DNA from: Burkholderia sp. lig30
GTDB lineage: Bacteria > Pseudomonadota > Gammaproteobacteria > Burkholderiales > Burkholderiaceae
NCBI RefSeq assembly: GCF_000687455.2
Contig: NZ_JGVW01000059.1
Location: 16,645 to 80,644, forward strand
DNA length: 64,000 nucleotides
Reading direction: 5' to 3'
Shown here: piece by piece, positions 45,551 to 54,246 of the stretch
Layout of the letters: every line of letters starts with the position of its first letter
Position numbering within the stretch: the first letter of the stretch is position 1
Translations under genes and position numbers: made by a program
The notes under the pieces: generated by a model
Told to the model about the DNA's origin: nothing
Database searches by the model: none
The model's input: only the letters and a program-made list of their open reading frames with translations

Positions 45551-46009
45551 ATGATTCAGTGCAGCTTCGAACTCAATAACCAGCCGATCAGCATGTTCCG
45601 GATTCGCGAACTCTCTCTGCCGGCGTTTTCGGGACTTCCGCCTTACGTTAATGTCAGGGCGGCCGGTTGTCTCGCAGATTTCGGGCCGATTCCACCCGGA
45701 CAATATTACGTTGTCGACAGGCGTTCCGGAGGAAGGCTCGGGTGGCTGCATGACAGTTTCGGCGGAAAGTCCGAGTGGTTTGCGCTTTATGCGGCCGACG
45801 GATCGATCGACGACTCCACGCTCTGTGACGACGTGCAGCGCGGCCAGTTCCGCCTGCATCCTCGCGGACCTCGCGGGATCAGCCGGGGATGCATCGTCAT
45901 CGACAACGAAAGCGACTTCCAGCACATGCGGGCGCTTCTAGTCAACAACGGACTGCATCCGATACCCGGAAGCATGCTGCGCGCATATGGGATGGTGACC
46001 GTGCAATGA
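45551..46009 (+). CDS. DUF2778/Tlde1-like L,D-transpeptidase-fold protein, candidate T6SS effector
   Basis: Protein of 152 residues of the DUF2778 type. Visible features are the N-terminal IQCSFELNNQPISMFRI, GPIPPGQYYVVDRRSGGRLG followed by WLHD, WFALYAADGSIDD, and the catalytic segment FRLHPRGPRGISRGCIVI. The last has the His-x(n)-Ser-x-Gly-Cys arrangement of L,D-transpeptidase-like enzymes. Tlde1 effectors delivered by T6SS share this fold and attack peptidoglycan stem peptides. There is no signal peptide. The ATG follows GGAGACCAC; the in-frame ATG at 45512 lacks an RBS. The next gene overlaps by 4 bp and encodes a small membrane protein. The effector assignment rests on motif and context only. 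Confidence 0.78.
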   Translation: MIQCSFELNNQPISMFRIRELSLPAFSGLPPYVNVRAAGCLADFGPIPPGQYYVVDRRSGGRLGWLHDSFGGKSEWFALYAADGSIDDSTLCDDVQRGQFRLHPRGPRGISRGCIVIDNESDFQHMRALLVNNGLHPIPGSMLRAYGMVTVQ

Positions 46010-46269
46010 AGCGCCTCGCCCGAATCACCGCCGCCGTTGTCTGGATTGCGTTTGCGTCGCTTGCGTTGACCTATTGGTGGATTCGGCATCCCGACCTGAT
46101 CCCTTCACCGCCGCTTGCCTTCTCGCTTTGGCTGGATCGACTTTTCGGCGCGCACGACTGCGAATCGTCAGGAGACGTCGACCTTTACTATTCGCTGATT
46201 GCCTCCGTGCTGATCGTCAGCCTCCTCACATTCGCCTGCTGGCGGCTTTTCCGATGGAGGCACAATTGA
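46006..46269 (+). CDS. Small two-helix membrane protein, candidate immunity partner
   Basis: Protein of 87 residues with two membrane segments (about 7-25 and 62-80) and a roughly 35-residue loop containing one Cys (HDCESSGD), predicted periplasmic. The start overlaps the stop of the DUF2778 gene (ATGA). Translational coupling to a peptidoglycan-attacking protein is the pattern of an immunity gene. I recognise no family. Its shape (MKR start, membrane anchor, periplasmic loop, RW-rich tail) resembles, without clear homology, the immunity candidates at 5.5-6.2 kb. Confidence 0.68.
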   Translation: MKRLARITAAVVWIAFASLALTYWWIRHPDLIPSPPLAFSLWLDRLFGAHDCESSGDVDLYYSLIASVLIVSLLTFACWRLFRWRHN

Positions 46270-46293
46270 TCGATCAACCCCGTCTCGAAAGAC

Positions 46294-46371
46294 ATTGTCG
46301 ATGGCCCGTTCCGCTGGCAACTCGGCTGGCTTCATGACCGTGTCAGCGAGAGAGCTGAGCGGTCTCGGCCA
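46294..46371 (+). pseudogene. Remnant of a second DUF2778-like gene
   Basis: The frame starting at ATT 46294 reads IVDGPFRWQLGWLHDRVSER. The effector at 45551 has VVDRRSGGRLGWLHDSFGGK at the matching position. The DNA also matches around CTCGG-x-TGGCT-x-CATGAC. Only about 26 codons survive, 25 bp after the membrane-protein gene, and they run into the convergent MocR gene. Confidence 0.6.
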
Positions 46372-46382
46372 CCCCGCCCGAC

Positions 46383-47840
46383 TCAAGATGCCCGCCGCGC
46401 GACCGAATCCACGTAGCGCGACAGCAGGCCCGGCAGCGCCGGATCGCCGCAGTTCGCGACGTTGAAGCGGGTCCACGTCGACGGCGACTGCTGCGGCGAG
46501 AACAAACTGCCCGGCGTCAGCAGGAAGCCCGCCTCGTGTGCGGCCGCCGCGAGCGCGTCGGAATCGACCCCGGTATCGGCCCACAGGAACATCCCCGCCG
46601 CCGGCATCGTGAACAGCCGCATGCCCGCGCGCTCGAGCATCCGCGCGGTCTTGTCGCGCACGCCGTCGAGCCGCGCGCGCAGCCGCTCGACGTGGCGGCG
46701 GTAATGCCCCTCCGTCAGCACCTTGTACAGCACCCGCTCGTTCAGCTCGGGCGTCGTCATGCCGACCAGCATCTTCTGGTCGGTGATCGCCTTCGCGATT
46801 TCCGGCGCGCACGCGACGAAGCCCACCCGCAGGTTGGGCGCGAGTGTCTTCGAGTAGCTGCCGAGGAAGATCACCCGCTTGAGCTGGTCGAGGCTCGCGA
46901 GCCGCGTCGCCGGGTAGCTCGGCGGGCACAGGTCGCCGTACACGTCGTCCTCGACCACCAGAAAATCGTAGGTCTCGGCGAGCTGCAGGATGCGGAACGC
47001 CTGCGCGGCCGACAGCGACGTGCCGGTCGGGTTCTGCAGCACCGAATTGATCACCAGCATCTTCGGACGCCACATCTGCACGAGCGTCTCGAGCGCGTCG
47101 AGATCCGGGCCGTCCGGCGTATACGGCATGCCGACGAGCTGTGCGCCCTGCGACGCGAAGCGGCCGAACATCTGGAACCACGCGGGATCGCCGACGATCA
47201 CCGCATCGCCCGGCCGCACGTAGATCCGCGAGATCAGGTCGATCCCCTGCGTGATGCCGGACACCAGCACGAGCTGGTCGGGCGTCGCGCCGATCTCCAG
47301 CTCCGCGAGGCGGGTCTGCAGCTGCTGGCGCAGCGGCAGGAAGCCTTGCGCGCTGCCGTAGCCGAGCATCTGCGCGCCGGCCTGCCGCCCGAGCCCGCGC
47401 AGCGCGCCGGTGATGAGCTCGCCGTCGAGCCAGCGGCCCGGCAGGTAGCCGAGCCCCGGCCCCTTTTCCGGGCTGACGGTGTGCAGCATGTTGCGCAGCA
47501 GCCAGACGACGTCGATCGTGTTGTGGACCGGCGCCGCCTCGGCCCCGCGCGCGAGCGCGTCGACCGGCTGCGGGCCCGCGATCCGCTCGCGCACGTAGAA
47601 CCCGGAGCCGCGCCGCGAGTCCAGGTAGCCCTGCGCGACGAGCCGCTCGTACGCCTCGACGACGGTGAAACGCGACACGCTCTTGTCGATCGCGAGCTTG
47701 CGGATCGACGGCATCCGCATGCCGGGCCGGAACACGCGCTCGTCGATGCGCCGCCGCGCCCATTGCACGAGCTGGTCGACGAGCGTGAGCGTCGCCGTGT
47801 CGTGCGGCGCCGGGATCTGGGCGAGTGGGACGGTGGACAT
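46383..47840 (-). CDS. MocR-type regulator (GntR winged helix plus aminotransferase domain)
   Basis: Protein of 485 residues. The GntR winged helix covers residues 15-85, with VDQLVQWARRRIDERVF, RMPSIRKLAIDKSVSRFTVV and YLDSRRGSGFYV. A linker and a class I aminotransferase-fold domain follow, with GYGSAQGFLPLRQQLQTRLA, VLVSGITQGIDLISRIYVRPGD, SVLQNPTGT, and the PLP Lys in FLGSYSKTLAPNLRVGF. MocR regulators sense PLP-linked amines or amino acids and usually control a divergent gene. Here that is the EamA exporter 103 bp away, with TGTACCG direct repeats between. The ATG at 47840 (MSTVPLAQ) was chosen; an upstream in-frame ATG at 47852 is also possible. Confidence 0.92.
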   Translation of the reverse strand: MSTVPLAQIPAPHDTATLTLVDQLVQWARRRIDERVFRPGMRMPSIRKLAIDKSVSRFTVVEAYERLVAQGYLDSRRGSGFYVRERIAGPQPVDALARGAEAAPVHNTIDVVWLLRNMLHTVSPEKGPGLGYLPGRWLDGELITGALRGLGRQAGAQMLGYGSAQGFLPLRQQLQTRLAELEIGATPDQLVLVSGITQGIDLISRIYVRPGDAVIVGDPAWFQMFGRFASQGAQLVGMPYTPDGPDLDALETLVQMWRPKMLVINSVLQNPTGTSLSAAQAFRILQLAETYDFLVVEDDVYGDLCPPSYPATRLASLDQLKRVIFLGSYSKTLAPNLRVGFVACAPEIAKAITDQKMLVGMTTPELNERVLYKVLTEGHYRRHVERLRARLDGVRDKTARMLERAGMRLFTMPAAGMFLWADTGVDSDALAAAAHEAGFLLTPGSLFSPQQSPSTWTRFNVANCGDPALPGLLSRYVDSVARRAS

Positions 47841-47853
47841 CGCGGGCTCCAAC

Positions 47854-47885
47854 TGTACCGAAGAGTATCGCGCCGATTGTACCGT
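47854..47885. promoter_or_regulatory. TGTACCG direct repeats, candidate MocR operator
   Basis: TGTACCG occurs at 47854-47860 and 47879-47885, 25 bp apart, in the divergent MocR/eamA gap. Direct repeats are the usual operator layout of MocR proteins such as GabR and PdxR. The repeats lie next to the MocR start, fitting autorepression. Confidence 0.6.
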
Positions 47886-47942
47886 TACTGTTCAGGTCTG
47901 CGAGACTACAGTTGGCCGATCCAGCCAGGAGGCCCGACCGAC

Positions 47943-48851
47943 ATGAATTCGCGCGAAACCCGGGGCATGCTGCTCGGCCTGATCGGCGTGATGATCTTCA
48001 GCCTGACGCTGCCGATGACCCGCGTCGTCGTCGCCGAGCTGCATCCGCTGCTGAACGGCCTCGGCCGCGCGCTCGCCGCGTCGGTTCCCGCCGGCTTGCT
48101 GCTCTGGTGGCGCCGCGAAGCGCTGCCGACGCGCGCGCAACTCAAGAGCCTCGCGCTCGTCGCGGCCGGCGTGATCGTCGCGTATCCGGTGTTCTCCGCA
48201 TGGGCGATGAAAAGCGTCCCCGCATCGCACGGCGCGGTCGTCAACGGCCTGCAGCCGCTGTTCGTCGCGCTGTACGCCGCGTGGCTGTCGCACGAGCGGC
48301 CGTCGAAGGCGTTCTGGGCGAGCGCCGTCACGGGCAGCGCGCTCGTCGTCGCGTTCGCGCTGCGCGACGGCGGCGGCACGCCGCAGGCGGGCGACCTGCT
48401 GATGCTCGTCGCGGTCGGCATCGGCGCGCTCGGCTACGCCGAAGGCGCGCGCCTCGCCCGCCAGATCGGCGGCTGGCAGGTGATCTGCTGGGCGCTCGTC
48501 GTGTCCGCGCCGTTCCTCGTGCTGCCGGTCGGCTGGCTCGCTTGGGCGCACCACGCCGCGCACCCCGGCCCGCTCGCGCCGCGCACCTGGCTCGCGTTCG
48601 GCTACGTGACCCTCTTTTCGCAATTCATCGGCTTTTTCGCGTGGTACGCGGGCCTCGCGATGGGCGGCACCGCCCGCGTCGGCCAGGTGCAGTTGCTGCA
48701 GATCTTCTTCACGATCGCGTTCTCGGCGTGCCTGTTCGGCGAAACGGTGGCGCCGTCGACCTGGCTGTTCGCCGCCGCCGTGATCGCGACCGTGATGCTC
48801 GGCCGCCGCACCGCGGTGAGCACGGCCCCGCAACCCGCTCGCGCAAGCTGA
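47943..48851 (+). CDS. EamA/DMT-family transporter
   Basis: Protein of 302 residues with ten membrane helices in two EamA halves: residues 8-140, starting GMLLGLIGVMIFSLTLPMTRVV, and 150-290, starting DLLMLVAVGIGALGYAEGARLA. It has LQPLFVALYAAWLSHERPSK and GQVQLLQIFFTIAFSACLFGE at the family's fourth-helix positions. Related exporters move amino acids or toxic amines. AGGAGG precedes the ATG. It is divergent from, and probably controlled by, the MocR gene. An aminotransferase-RidA-PhzF set follows downstream. Confidence 0.91.
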   Translation: MNSRETRGMLLGLIGVMIFSLTLPMTRVVVAELHPLLNGLGRALAASVPAGLLLWWRREALPTRAQLKSLALVAAGVIVAYPVFSAWAMKSVPASHGAVVNGLQPLFVALYAAWLSHERPSKAFWASAVTGSALVVAFALRDGGGTPQAGDLLMLVAVGIGALGYAEGARLARQIGGWQVICWALVVSAPFLVLPVGWLAWAHHAAHPGPLAPRTWLAFGYVTLFSQFIGFFAWYAGLAMGGTARVGQVQLLQIFFTIAFSACLFGETVAPSTWLFAAAVIATVMLGRRTAVSTAPQPARAS

Positions 48852-48986
48852 ATTGGCGAGCGATAATAACCGTTTTGCCTAACCGGCCACGTCTGACCGG
48901 TCGCCGTCGACCGGGCCTACCCGGCCCCTTCGAAGCGGCCTGTCCGGCCGATCTTTGACTGACCACGAAACCCGAACGAGGAGACT

Positions 48987-50168
48987 ATGAACCCGAGCGA
49001 CCTGCACCCGCCGCACTGGCAACTTTCCGAACGCGCCCGCAAGCTCACCAGCTCTGCGATCCGCGAGATCCTGAAAGTCACGGAGCGCCCCGAAGTCATC
49101 TCGTTCGCCGGCGGCCTGCCCGCGCCCGCCACGTTCCCGGCCGAGCGCATGCGCGCCGCCGCCGACCGCGTGCTGCGCGACGCGCCCGCCGCCGCGCTGC
49201 AGTACAGCGCAACGGAAGGCTACCTGCCGCTGCGCGAGTGGATCGCCGAGCGCTACAGCGTGCGCGTGTCGCAAGTGCTCGTCACCACCGGCTCGCAGCA
49301 GGCGCTCGACCTGCTCGGCAAGGCGCTGATCGATCCGGACAGCCCGATCCTCGTCGAAACCCCGACCTACCTGGGCGCGCTGCAGTCGTTCTCGCTGTAC
49401 GAGCCGCGCTACGTGCAGGTGCCGACCGACGACGCCGGCCTGCTGCCCGAAGGCCTCACGCCGGCGCTGACGCAAGGCGCGCGCCTCCTGTACGCGCAGC
49501 CGAATTTCCAGAACCCGACCGGCCGCCGCCTGCCCGTCGAGCGCCGCCGCGCGCTCGCCGCGTTCGCGCAGACCAGCCCGTTCCCGGTGCTGGAGGACGA
49601 TCCGTACGGCGCGCTGAACTACCGGGGCGAGCCGCTGCCGACGATGCTGTCGATGGCGCCCGACCACATCGTTCACCTCGGCACCTTTTCGAAGGTGCTC
49701 GCGCCGGGCCTGCGGATCGGCTACATCATCGCCCCCGAGGAACTGCACTTCAAGCTCGTGCAGGCCAAGCAGGCGACCGACCTGCACACGCCGACGCTCA
49801 CGCAGCGCATCGCGCACGAAGTCATCAAGGACGGCTTCCTCGACGAGCACATCCCGACGATCCGCCAGCTGTATGCCGCACAATGCGACGCGATGCTCGA
49901 CGCGCTCGCGCGCCACATGCCGGAAGGTGTGAGCTGGAACCGCCCGGAAGGCGGCATGTTCATCTGGGTGACGCTGCCGCAGCAGATCGACAGCATGAAG
50001 CTGCTCGAAACGGCGGTCGCGAACCACGTCGCATTCGTGCCGGGCGCGCCGTTCTTCGCGAACGACCCGCAGCAGAACACGCTGCGTCTGTCGTTCGTGA
50101 CGGTGCCGCCGGAAAAAATCGAAGAAGGCGTCGCGCGCCTCGGTAAACTGCTGCGCGAGCGTCTTTGA
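48987..50168 (+). CDS. PLP-dependent aminotransferase (2-aminoadipate/aromatic type, LysN-like)
   Basis: Protein of 393 residues, class I fold type, soluble. It has MRASAIREIL-like TSSAIREILKVTERPEVISF at the start, then QYSATEGYLPLREWIAERY, VTTGSQQALDLLGKAL, PNFQNPTGRRLPVERR, DDPYGALNYRG, the PLP Lys in LGTFSKVLAPGLRIGYI, and NTLRLSFVTVPPEKIEEGV with the carboxylate Arg. It resembles 2-aminoadipate or kynurenine/valine-pyruvate aminotransferases; specificity is open. The ATG follows GAGGAGACT. It is first of a run with ridA and phzF. Confidence 0.9.
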   Translation: MNPSDLHPPHWQLSERARKLTSSAIREILKVTERPEVISFAGGLPAPATFPAERMRAAADRVLRDAPAAALQYSATEGYLPLREWIAERYSVRVSQVLVTTGSQQALDLLGKALIDPDSPILVETPTYLGALQSFSLYEPRYVQVPTDDAGLLPEGLTPALTQGARLLYAQPNFQNPTGRRLPVERRRALAAFAQTSPFPVLEDDPYGALNYRGEPLPTMLSMAPDHIVHLGTFSKVLAPGLRIGYIIAPEELHFKLVQAKQATDLHTPTLTQRIAHEVIKDGFLDEHIPTIRQLYAAQCDAMLDALARHMPEGVSWNRPEGGMFIWVTLPQQIDSMKLLETAVANHVAFVPGAPFFANDPQQNTLRLSFVTVPPEKIEEGVARLGKLLRERL

Positions 50169-50207
50169 ACGCCCCCCATTCACGCTTCACAACCAGGAAT
50201 TGAAAGC

Positions 50208-50666
50208 ATGGCAAACGTCTACGACACCCTGAAGTCGCTCGGCATCGAGCTCCCGACCGCAAGCGCCCCGGCGGCCGCTTACGTGATGAGCGCGCAAAGC
50301 GGCAACACGGTCTACCTGTCGGGCCACATCGCGAAGAAGGACGGCAAGGTCTGGGCCGGCAAGCTCGGCGCCGACCTGGCGACCGAAGAAGGCAAGGCGG
50401 CGGCACGCGCGATCGCGATCGACCTGATCGCCACGCTGCACGCGCACACGGGCGACCTGAACAAGGTCACGCGCATCGTCAAGGTGATGAGCCTCGTCAA
50501 CTCGACCCTCGATTTCACCGAGCAGCACCTGGTGACGAACGGCGCGTCCGAGCTGATCGCCGAAGTGTTCGGCGACGCGGGCAAGCACGCCCGCTCGGCG
50601 TTCGGCGTCGCGCAGATCCCGCTCGGCGCGTGCGTCGAGATCGAGCTGATCGCCGAAGTCGCGTAA
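50208..50666 (+). CDS. RidA-family protein
   Basis: Protein of 152 residues of the RidA/YjgF superfamily, in the subgroup with SGNTVYLSGHIAKKDGKVWAG, DLIATLHAHTGDLNKVTRIVKVM and HARSAFGVAQIPLGACVEIE. The conserved Arg is in HARSAF. RidA proteins hydrolyse reactive enamine/imine products of PLP enzymes, which fits its place 39 bp after the aminotransferase gene. It is only distantly similar to the RidA at 35347. Confidence 0.92.
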   Translation: MANVYDTLKSLGIELPTASAPAAAYVMSAQSGNTVYLSGHIAKKDGKVWAGKLGADLATEEGKAAARAIAIDLIATLHAHTGDLNKVTRIVKVMSLVNSTLDFTEQHLVTNGASELIAEVFGDAGKHARSAFGVAQIPLGACVEIELIAEVA

Positions 50667-50679
50667 GGCGACCGCCAGC

Positions 50680-51564
50680 ATGTCCGCCCGCCGCGTCCGC
50701 TTCAAGCAGGTCGACGTCTTCACGTCGGTGCCGTTCAAGGGCAATCCGCTGGCCGTGGTGTTCGACGCCGACGCGCTCGGCGACGACGACATGCTGGCGA
50801 TCGCGCGCTGGACCAACCTGTCGGAAACGACCTTCCTCTGCACCCCGACCGATCCCGCCGCCGACTACCGCGTGCGGATCTTCACGCCGGGCGGCGAGCT
50901 GCCGTTCGCCGGCCATCCGACCCTCGGCAGCGCGCACGCGTTCGTCGAAAGCGGCGCAAAGCCGCGCGCGCCGGGGCGGCTGGTCCAGCAGTGCGGGGTC
51001 GGGCAGGTGGCGCTGCGGCAACAGGCTCACGGGTGGGCATTCGCGGCGCCGCCCGCGCGCGTCACGCCGCTCGCCGAGGCCGACTATCCGGTGCTCGCGG
51101 CGGCACTGCGCACGGCGGACATCGACTTCAGCGCCGCGCCGTGCGCGGTGGACAACGGCGCGCCGTGGCTCGTCGTGCGGCTGAACTCGCCCGACGCATG
51201 CATCGGCCTTGTGCCCGACACGGCGGCGCTCGAGGCGCTCACGCATCGCTACGGCACGCACGGGCTTGCCGCCTACGCACCCCATGCGCCGGGCGGCCCC
51301 GCGACCTTCGAGATCCGCTGCCTGATGACGGGCGGCGGCTTCGGAATCGGCGAAGATCCTGTCACCGGCAGCGCGAACGCCGCGCTGGCCGGGCTGCTCA
51401 CGCGCCAGGCGCGCCGCCCGGGCGCGTCGTACACCGCCCGCCAGGGCACGGCGATTGGCCGCGACGGCCGGGTGTTCGTCGAATATGACGACGCGGAAGG
51501 CACGATCTGGATCGGCGGAAGCGCCGTAACCGTGGTCGACGGCACGTTCCGGCTGCCCGGCTGA
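50680..51564 (+). CDS. PhzF-family isomerase-like protein
   Basis: Protein of 294 residues with the diaminopimelate-epimerase-like PhzF fold. It has RFKQVDVFTSVPFKGNPLAV at the start, WTNLSETTFLC with the catalytic Glu near residue 48, and RIFTPGGELPFAGHPTLGSA. GGGFGIGEDPVTGSANAALA and VEYDDAEGTIWIGGSAVTVV follow. PhzF itself isomerises a phenazine precursor, but most members have unknown substrates and no phz genes are here. It starts 13 bp after ridA, giving an aminotransferase-RidA-PhzF operon. Confidence 0.92.
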   Translation: MSARRVRFKQVDVFTSVPFKGNPLAVVFDADALGDDDMLAIARWTNLSETTFLCTPTDPAADYRVRIFTPGGELPFAGHPTLGSAHAFVESGAKPRAPGRLVQQCGVGQVALRQQAHGWAFAAPPARVTPLAEADYPVLAAALRTADIDFSAAPCAVDNGAPWLVVRLNSPDACIGLVPDTAALEALTHRYGTHGLAAYAPHAPGGPATFEIRCLMTGGGFGIGEDPVTGSANAALAGLLTRQARRPGASYTARQGTAIGRDGRVFVEYDDAEGTIWIGGSAVTVVDGTFRLPG

Positions 51565-51734
51565 TATTTCACGCCGGTCAGCACCTGCGCCGGCGAGCCG
51601 CCCCTCTGCTAAGTCCGGGTATCGCAAAAGCCGACCATTCAGTAATATCCGGCGTAATCCGTCGCGAAACGCGACCCCTATAGTTGGCCATCCGGCAGGA
51701 TGGCGCATGCGAGCCAGGACGCCGCCCCTTTTCG

Positions 51735-54074
51735 ATGAGCTCGGCCCGGAACTCCCTTTCGCCGCCGGCGCGAACGCTGCGCGCGACGCGCAAGTCGCGC
51801 CGCCGCGCGCTGTTCGCGATTCCGCTGCTCGGGACGCTCGCGCTCGCGCTGCTTTGGGCGGTCATCACCGTGCGGCTCTCGGTCGAGAAGGACAGCGCGT
51901 ACAAGGAGGCGACCGCGGCCGCGGCAATCCTGTCGTCCGCGCTCGAGCAGCACACGATCAAGGGTATCCACCAGGTCGACCAGATCACCCGCTTCGTCAA
52001 GTTCGAATTCGAGAAGTCGCCCGCGCGCTTCAATCTCGCGAGCACCGTGGAGAAAGGCGTGGTGCCGAGCGACACGCTGATCCAGGTGTCGCTCCTGAAT
52101 GCGAAAGGCATCCTGCTCGCGAGCACGGCCGAGCGCCAGCCGAAGCCCATCGACCTGTCCGACCGCGCGCACTTCAAGGTGCACCTGAGCCGCAACGACG
52201 ACCAGCTCTACATCAGCAGGCCGGTGCTCGGCCGCGTGTCGGGCCAGTGGACGCTGCAGATGACCCGCCGGCTCAACAATCCCGACGGCAGCTTCGCAGG
52301 CGTCGTGGTCGTGTCGGAGAATCCGAGCTACTTCACGAACGACTTCTACAACATCGCGGCGATCGGCAAGGACGGCGTGATCGCCGTCGTCTCCGACACC
52401 GGCGCCGTGCTCGCGCGCCGCACCGGCACGCGCCACGATGCGCCGGGCGCGTTCTCCGCATCGGGCGTCTATCCGGACGCGGGACGGATCGCGGGCGTGA
52501 GTCCCGACCCGATCGACGGCGTCACCCGTATCGTGTCGTACCGCCATCTCGACGGCTATCCGCTCGCCGTGATGGTCGGCCTGTCGCAGGCGGACGAACT
52601 TGCCGACTACAACCACACGCGCAACGTCTATCTGCTGATGGCGAGCTTCATCACGCTCGCGATGCTCGCGTTCTTCGGCGTGGCGACGGGCCTGATCGGC
52701 AAGCTGCTCGGGCGCGAGCGCGAGATGACCCAGCTCGCCGAATTCGACCTGCTGACCGGCCTCGCGAACCGCTACGCGGCGCTGCGCGCGCTGCGCAACG
52801 ACGTGTCGATGCCCGCGAGCCTGTCGCGGCTCGGCCTGCTGTTCATCGACCTCGACAATTTCAAGACCGTCAACGACACGCTCGGGCACAACGCCGGCGA
52901 CATCGTGCTGCAGATGACCGCGTCGCGCCTGTCCGACGCGGTCGGCGACGAAGGCACGCTCGCGCGCATCGGCGGCGACGAGTTCGTCGTCGTGATGAAA
53001 GGCGACGACGTCGAGCGGCGCGCGGTGCGGCTCGCGGAAGAGATCATCCGGATGTTCGGCGTGCCGTTCGACGTGCGCGGCAGCGCGTTCGTGCTGCACG
53101 CGAGCATCGGCATCGCGCTGCACACGGTCGCGAACGAAAGCGAGATCGACCTGCTCAAGAAGGCCGACCTCGCGATGTACAGCGCGAAGGACGCCGGCAA
53201 GAACTGCTACCAGTTCTACGCGCCACACCTGTCGCACCGCGCGGATCATCTGATGCGCTGGGAGCAGCAACTGCGCGTCGCGCTCGCCGACGGACAGCTC
53301 TTCCTCGCGTATCAGCCGAAAATCGATCTCACCCATCGCCACGTCACCGGCTTCGAGGCCCTTGCCCGCTGGGATCATCCGGAACACGGCATCATTTCGG
53401 CGAACGAATTCATTCCGATCGCCGAATCGACGGGCCTCATCGTGCCGATCGGCGACTTCGTGATCCGCACCGCGTGCGAGCAGCTCGCGCGCTGGCGCGA
53501 CGAAGGGCACGACACGCTGACGCTGGCCGTCAACATCTCGCCGGTGCAGTTCTGGCGCGGCGACCTGATCGACACGATCTCGCGCACGCTGCACGACACG
53601 GGCATCGAGGCCAGCCGCCTCGAGATCGAGATCACCGAGACGGCGATGATGGAGTATCCGGAGCTCGTCTCCGAGAAGATCTTCGCGCTCAAGCAACTCG
53701 GCATCCGGATCGCACTCGACGACTTCGGCACCGGCTACTCGTCGTTGTCCTATCTGCATCGCTTCTCCGTCGACACGCTGAAGGTCGACCGTTCGTTCGT
53801 GCAGGCGATCCCGCACGACCGCAGCGTGTGCGTGATGGTGTCGTCGATCGTGCACCTCGCGCGCGCGCTTGGCCTCACGGTCGTCGTCGAAGGCACCGAG
53901 ACCGAGGAGCAGATCGCGTGGCTGTCGGCACTCGGCGAGGTCGAGGCGCAGGGCTTCCTGTTCTCGCGCCCGGTGCGCGCCAGCAGCATCCCCGCGCTGC
54001 TCGCCCGCTACGGCGTGCGCGACGACCACGCGCACGCGGCAGCGCGCCGCGCGGCCGGCGGCACGGGCAGCTGA
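51735..54074 (+). CDS. Membrane-bound GGDEF-EAL protein
   Basis: Protein of 779 residues in c-di-GMP signalling. After the first membrane segment (about residues 22-45), a periplasmic PDC/dCache-like sensor spans to about residue 300. A second segment follows (TRNVYLLMASFITLAMLAFF). The GGDEF domain contains LTGLANRYA, IDLDNFKTVNDTLGHNAGD and IGGDEFVVVM with an intact signature, but no RxxD inhibitory site before it. The EAL domain has TGFEALARWDHPEHG, ITETAMMEYPE and DDFGTGYSSLSYL, so phosphodiesterase residues are intact. The ATG at 51735 (MSSARNSL) was chosen over 51684. Confidence 0.9.
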   Translation: MSSARNSLSPPARTLRATRKSRRRALFAIPLLGTLALALLWAVITVRLSVEKDSAYKEATAAAAILSSALEQHTIKGIHQVDQITRFVKFEFEKSPARFNLASTVEKGVVPSDTLIQVSLLNAKGILLASTAERQPKPIDLSDRAHFKVHLSRNDDQLYISRPVLGRVSGQWTLQMTRRLNNPDGSFAGVVVVSENPSYFTNDFYNIAAIGKDGVIAVVSDTGAVLARRTGTRHDAPGAFSASGVYPDAGRIAGVSPDPIDGVTRIVSYRHLDGYPLAVMVGLSQADELADYNHTRNVYLLMASFITLAMLAFFGVATGLIGKLLGREREMTQLAEFDLLTGLANRYAALRALRNDVSMPASLSRLGLLFIDLDNFKTVNDTLGHNAGDIVLQMTASRLSDAVGDEGTLARIGGDEFVVVMKGDDVERRAVRLAEEIIRMFGVPFDVRGSAFVLHASIGIALHTVANESEIDLLKKADLAMYSAKDAGKNCYQFYAPHLSHRADHLMRWEQQLRVALADGQLFLAYQPKIDLTHRHVTGFEALARWDHPEHGIISANEFIPIAESTGLIVPIGDFVIRTACEQLARWRDEGHDTLTLAVNISPVQFWRGDLIDTISRTLHDTGIEASRLEIEITETAMMEYPELVSEKIFALKQLGIRIALDDFGTGYSSLSYLHRFSVDTLKVDRSFVQAIPHDRSVCVMVSSIVHLARALGLTVVVEGTETEEQIAWLSALGEVEAQGFLFSRPVRASSIPALLARYGVRDDHAHAAARRAAGGTGS

Positions 54075-54246
54075 GGGCCCCGCACCGCGCGTGGCGCGGC
54101 ATCGTTTCCTCAGCCGATTGCGCATTGCCCGTCACCGGTTGCCGACCTAGCGTTTTCGCGCATGGAAGCGACAGGCAGCGAGTCGCACAATGCCCCGTCC
54201 GATACGTCGATGGCCACGTATCGCCGGAAACCTGCAAGCCACTGTC

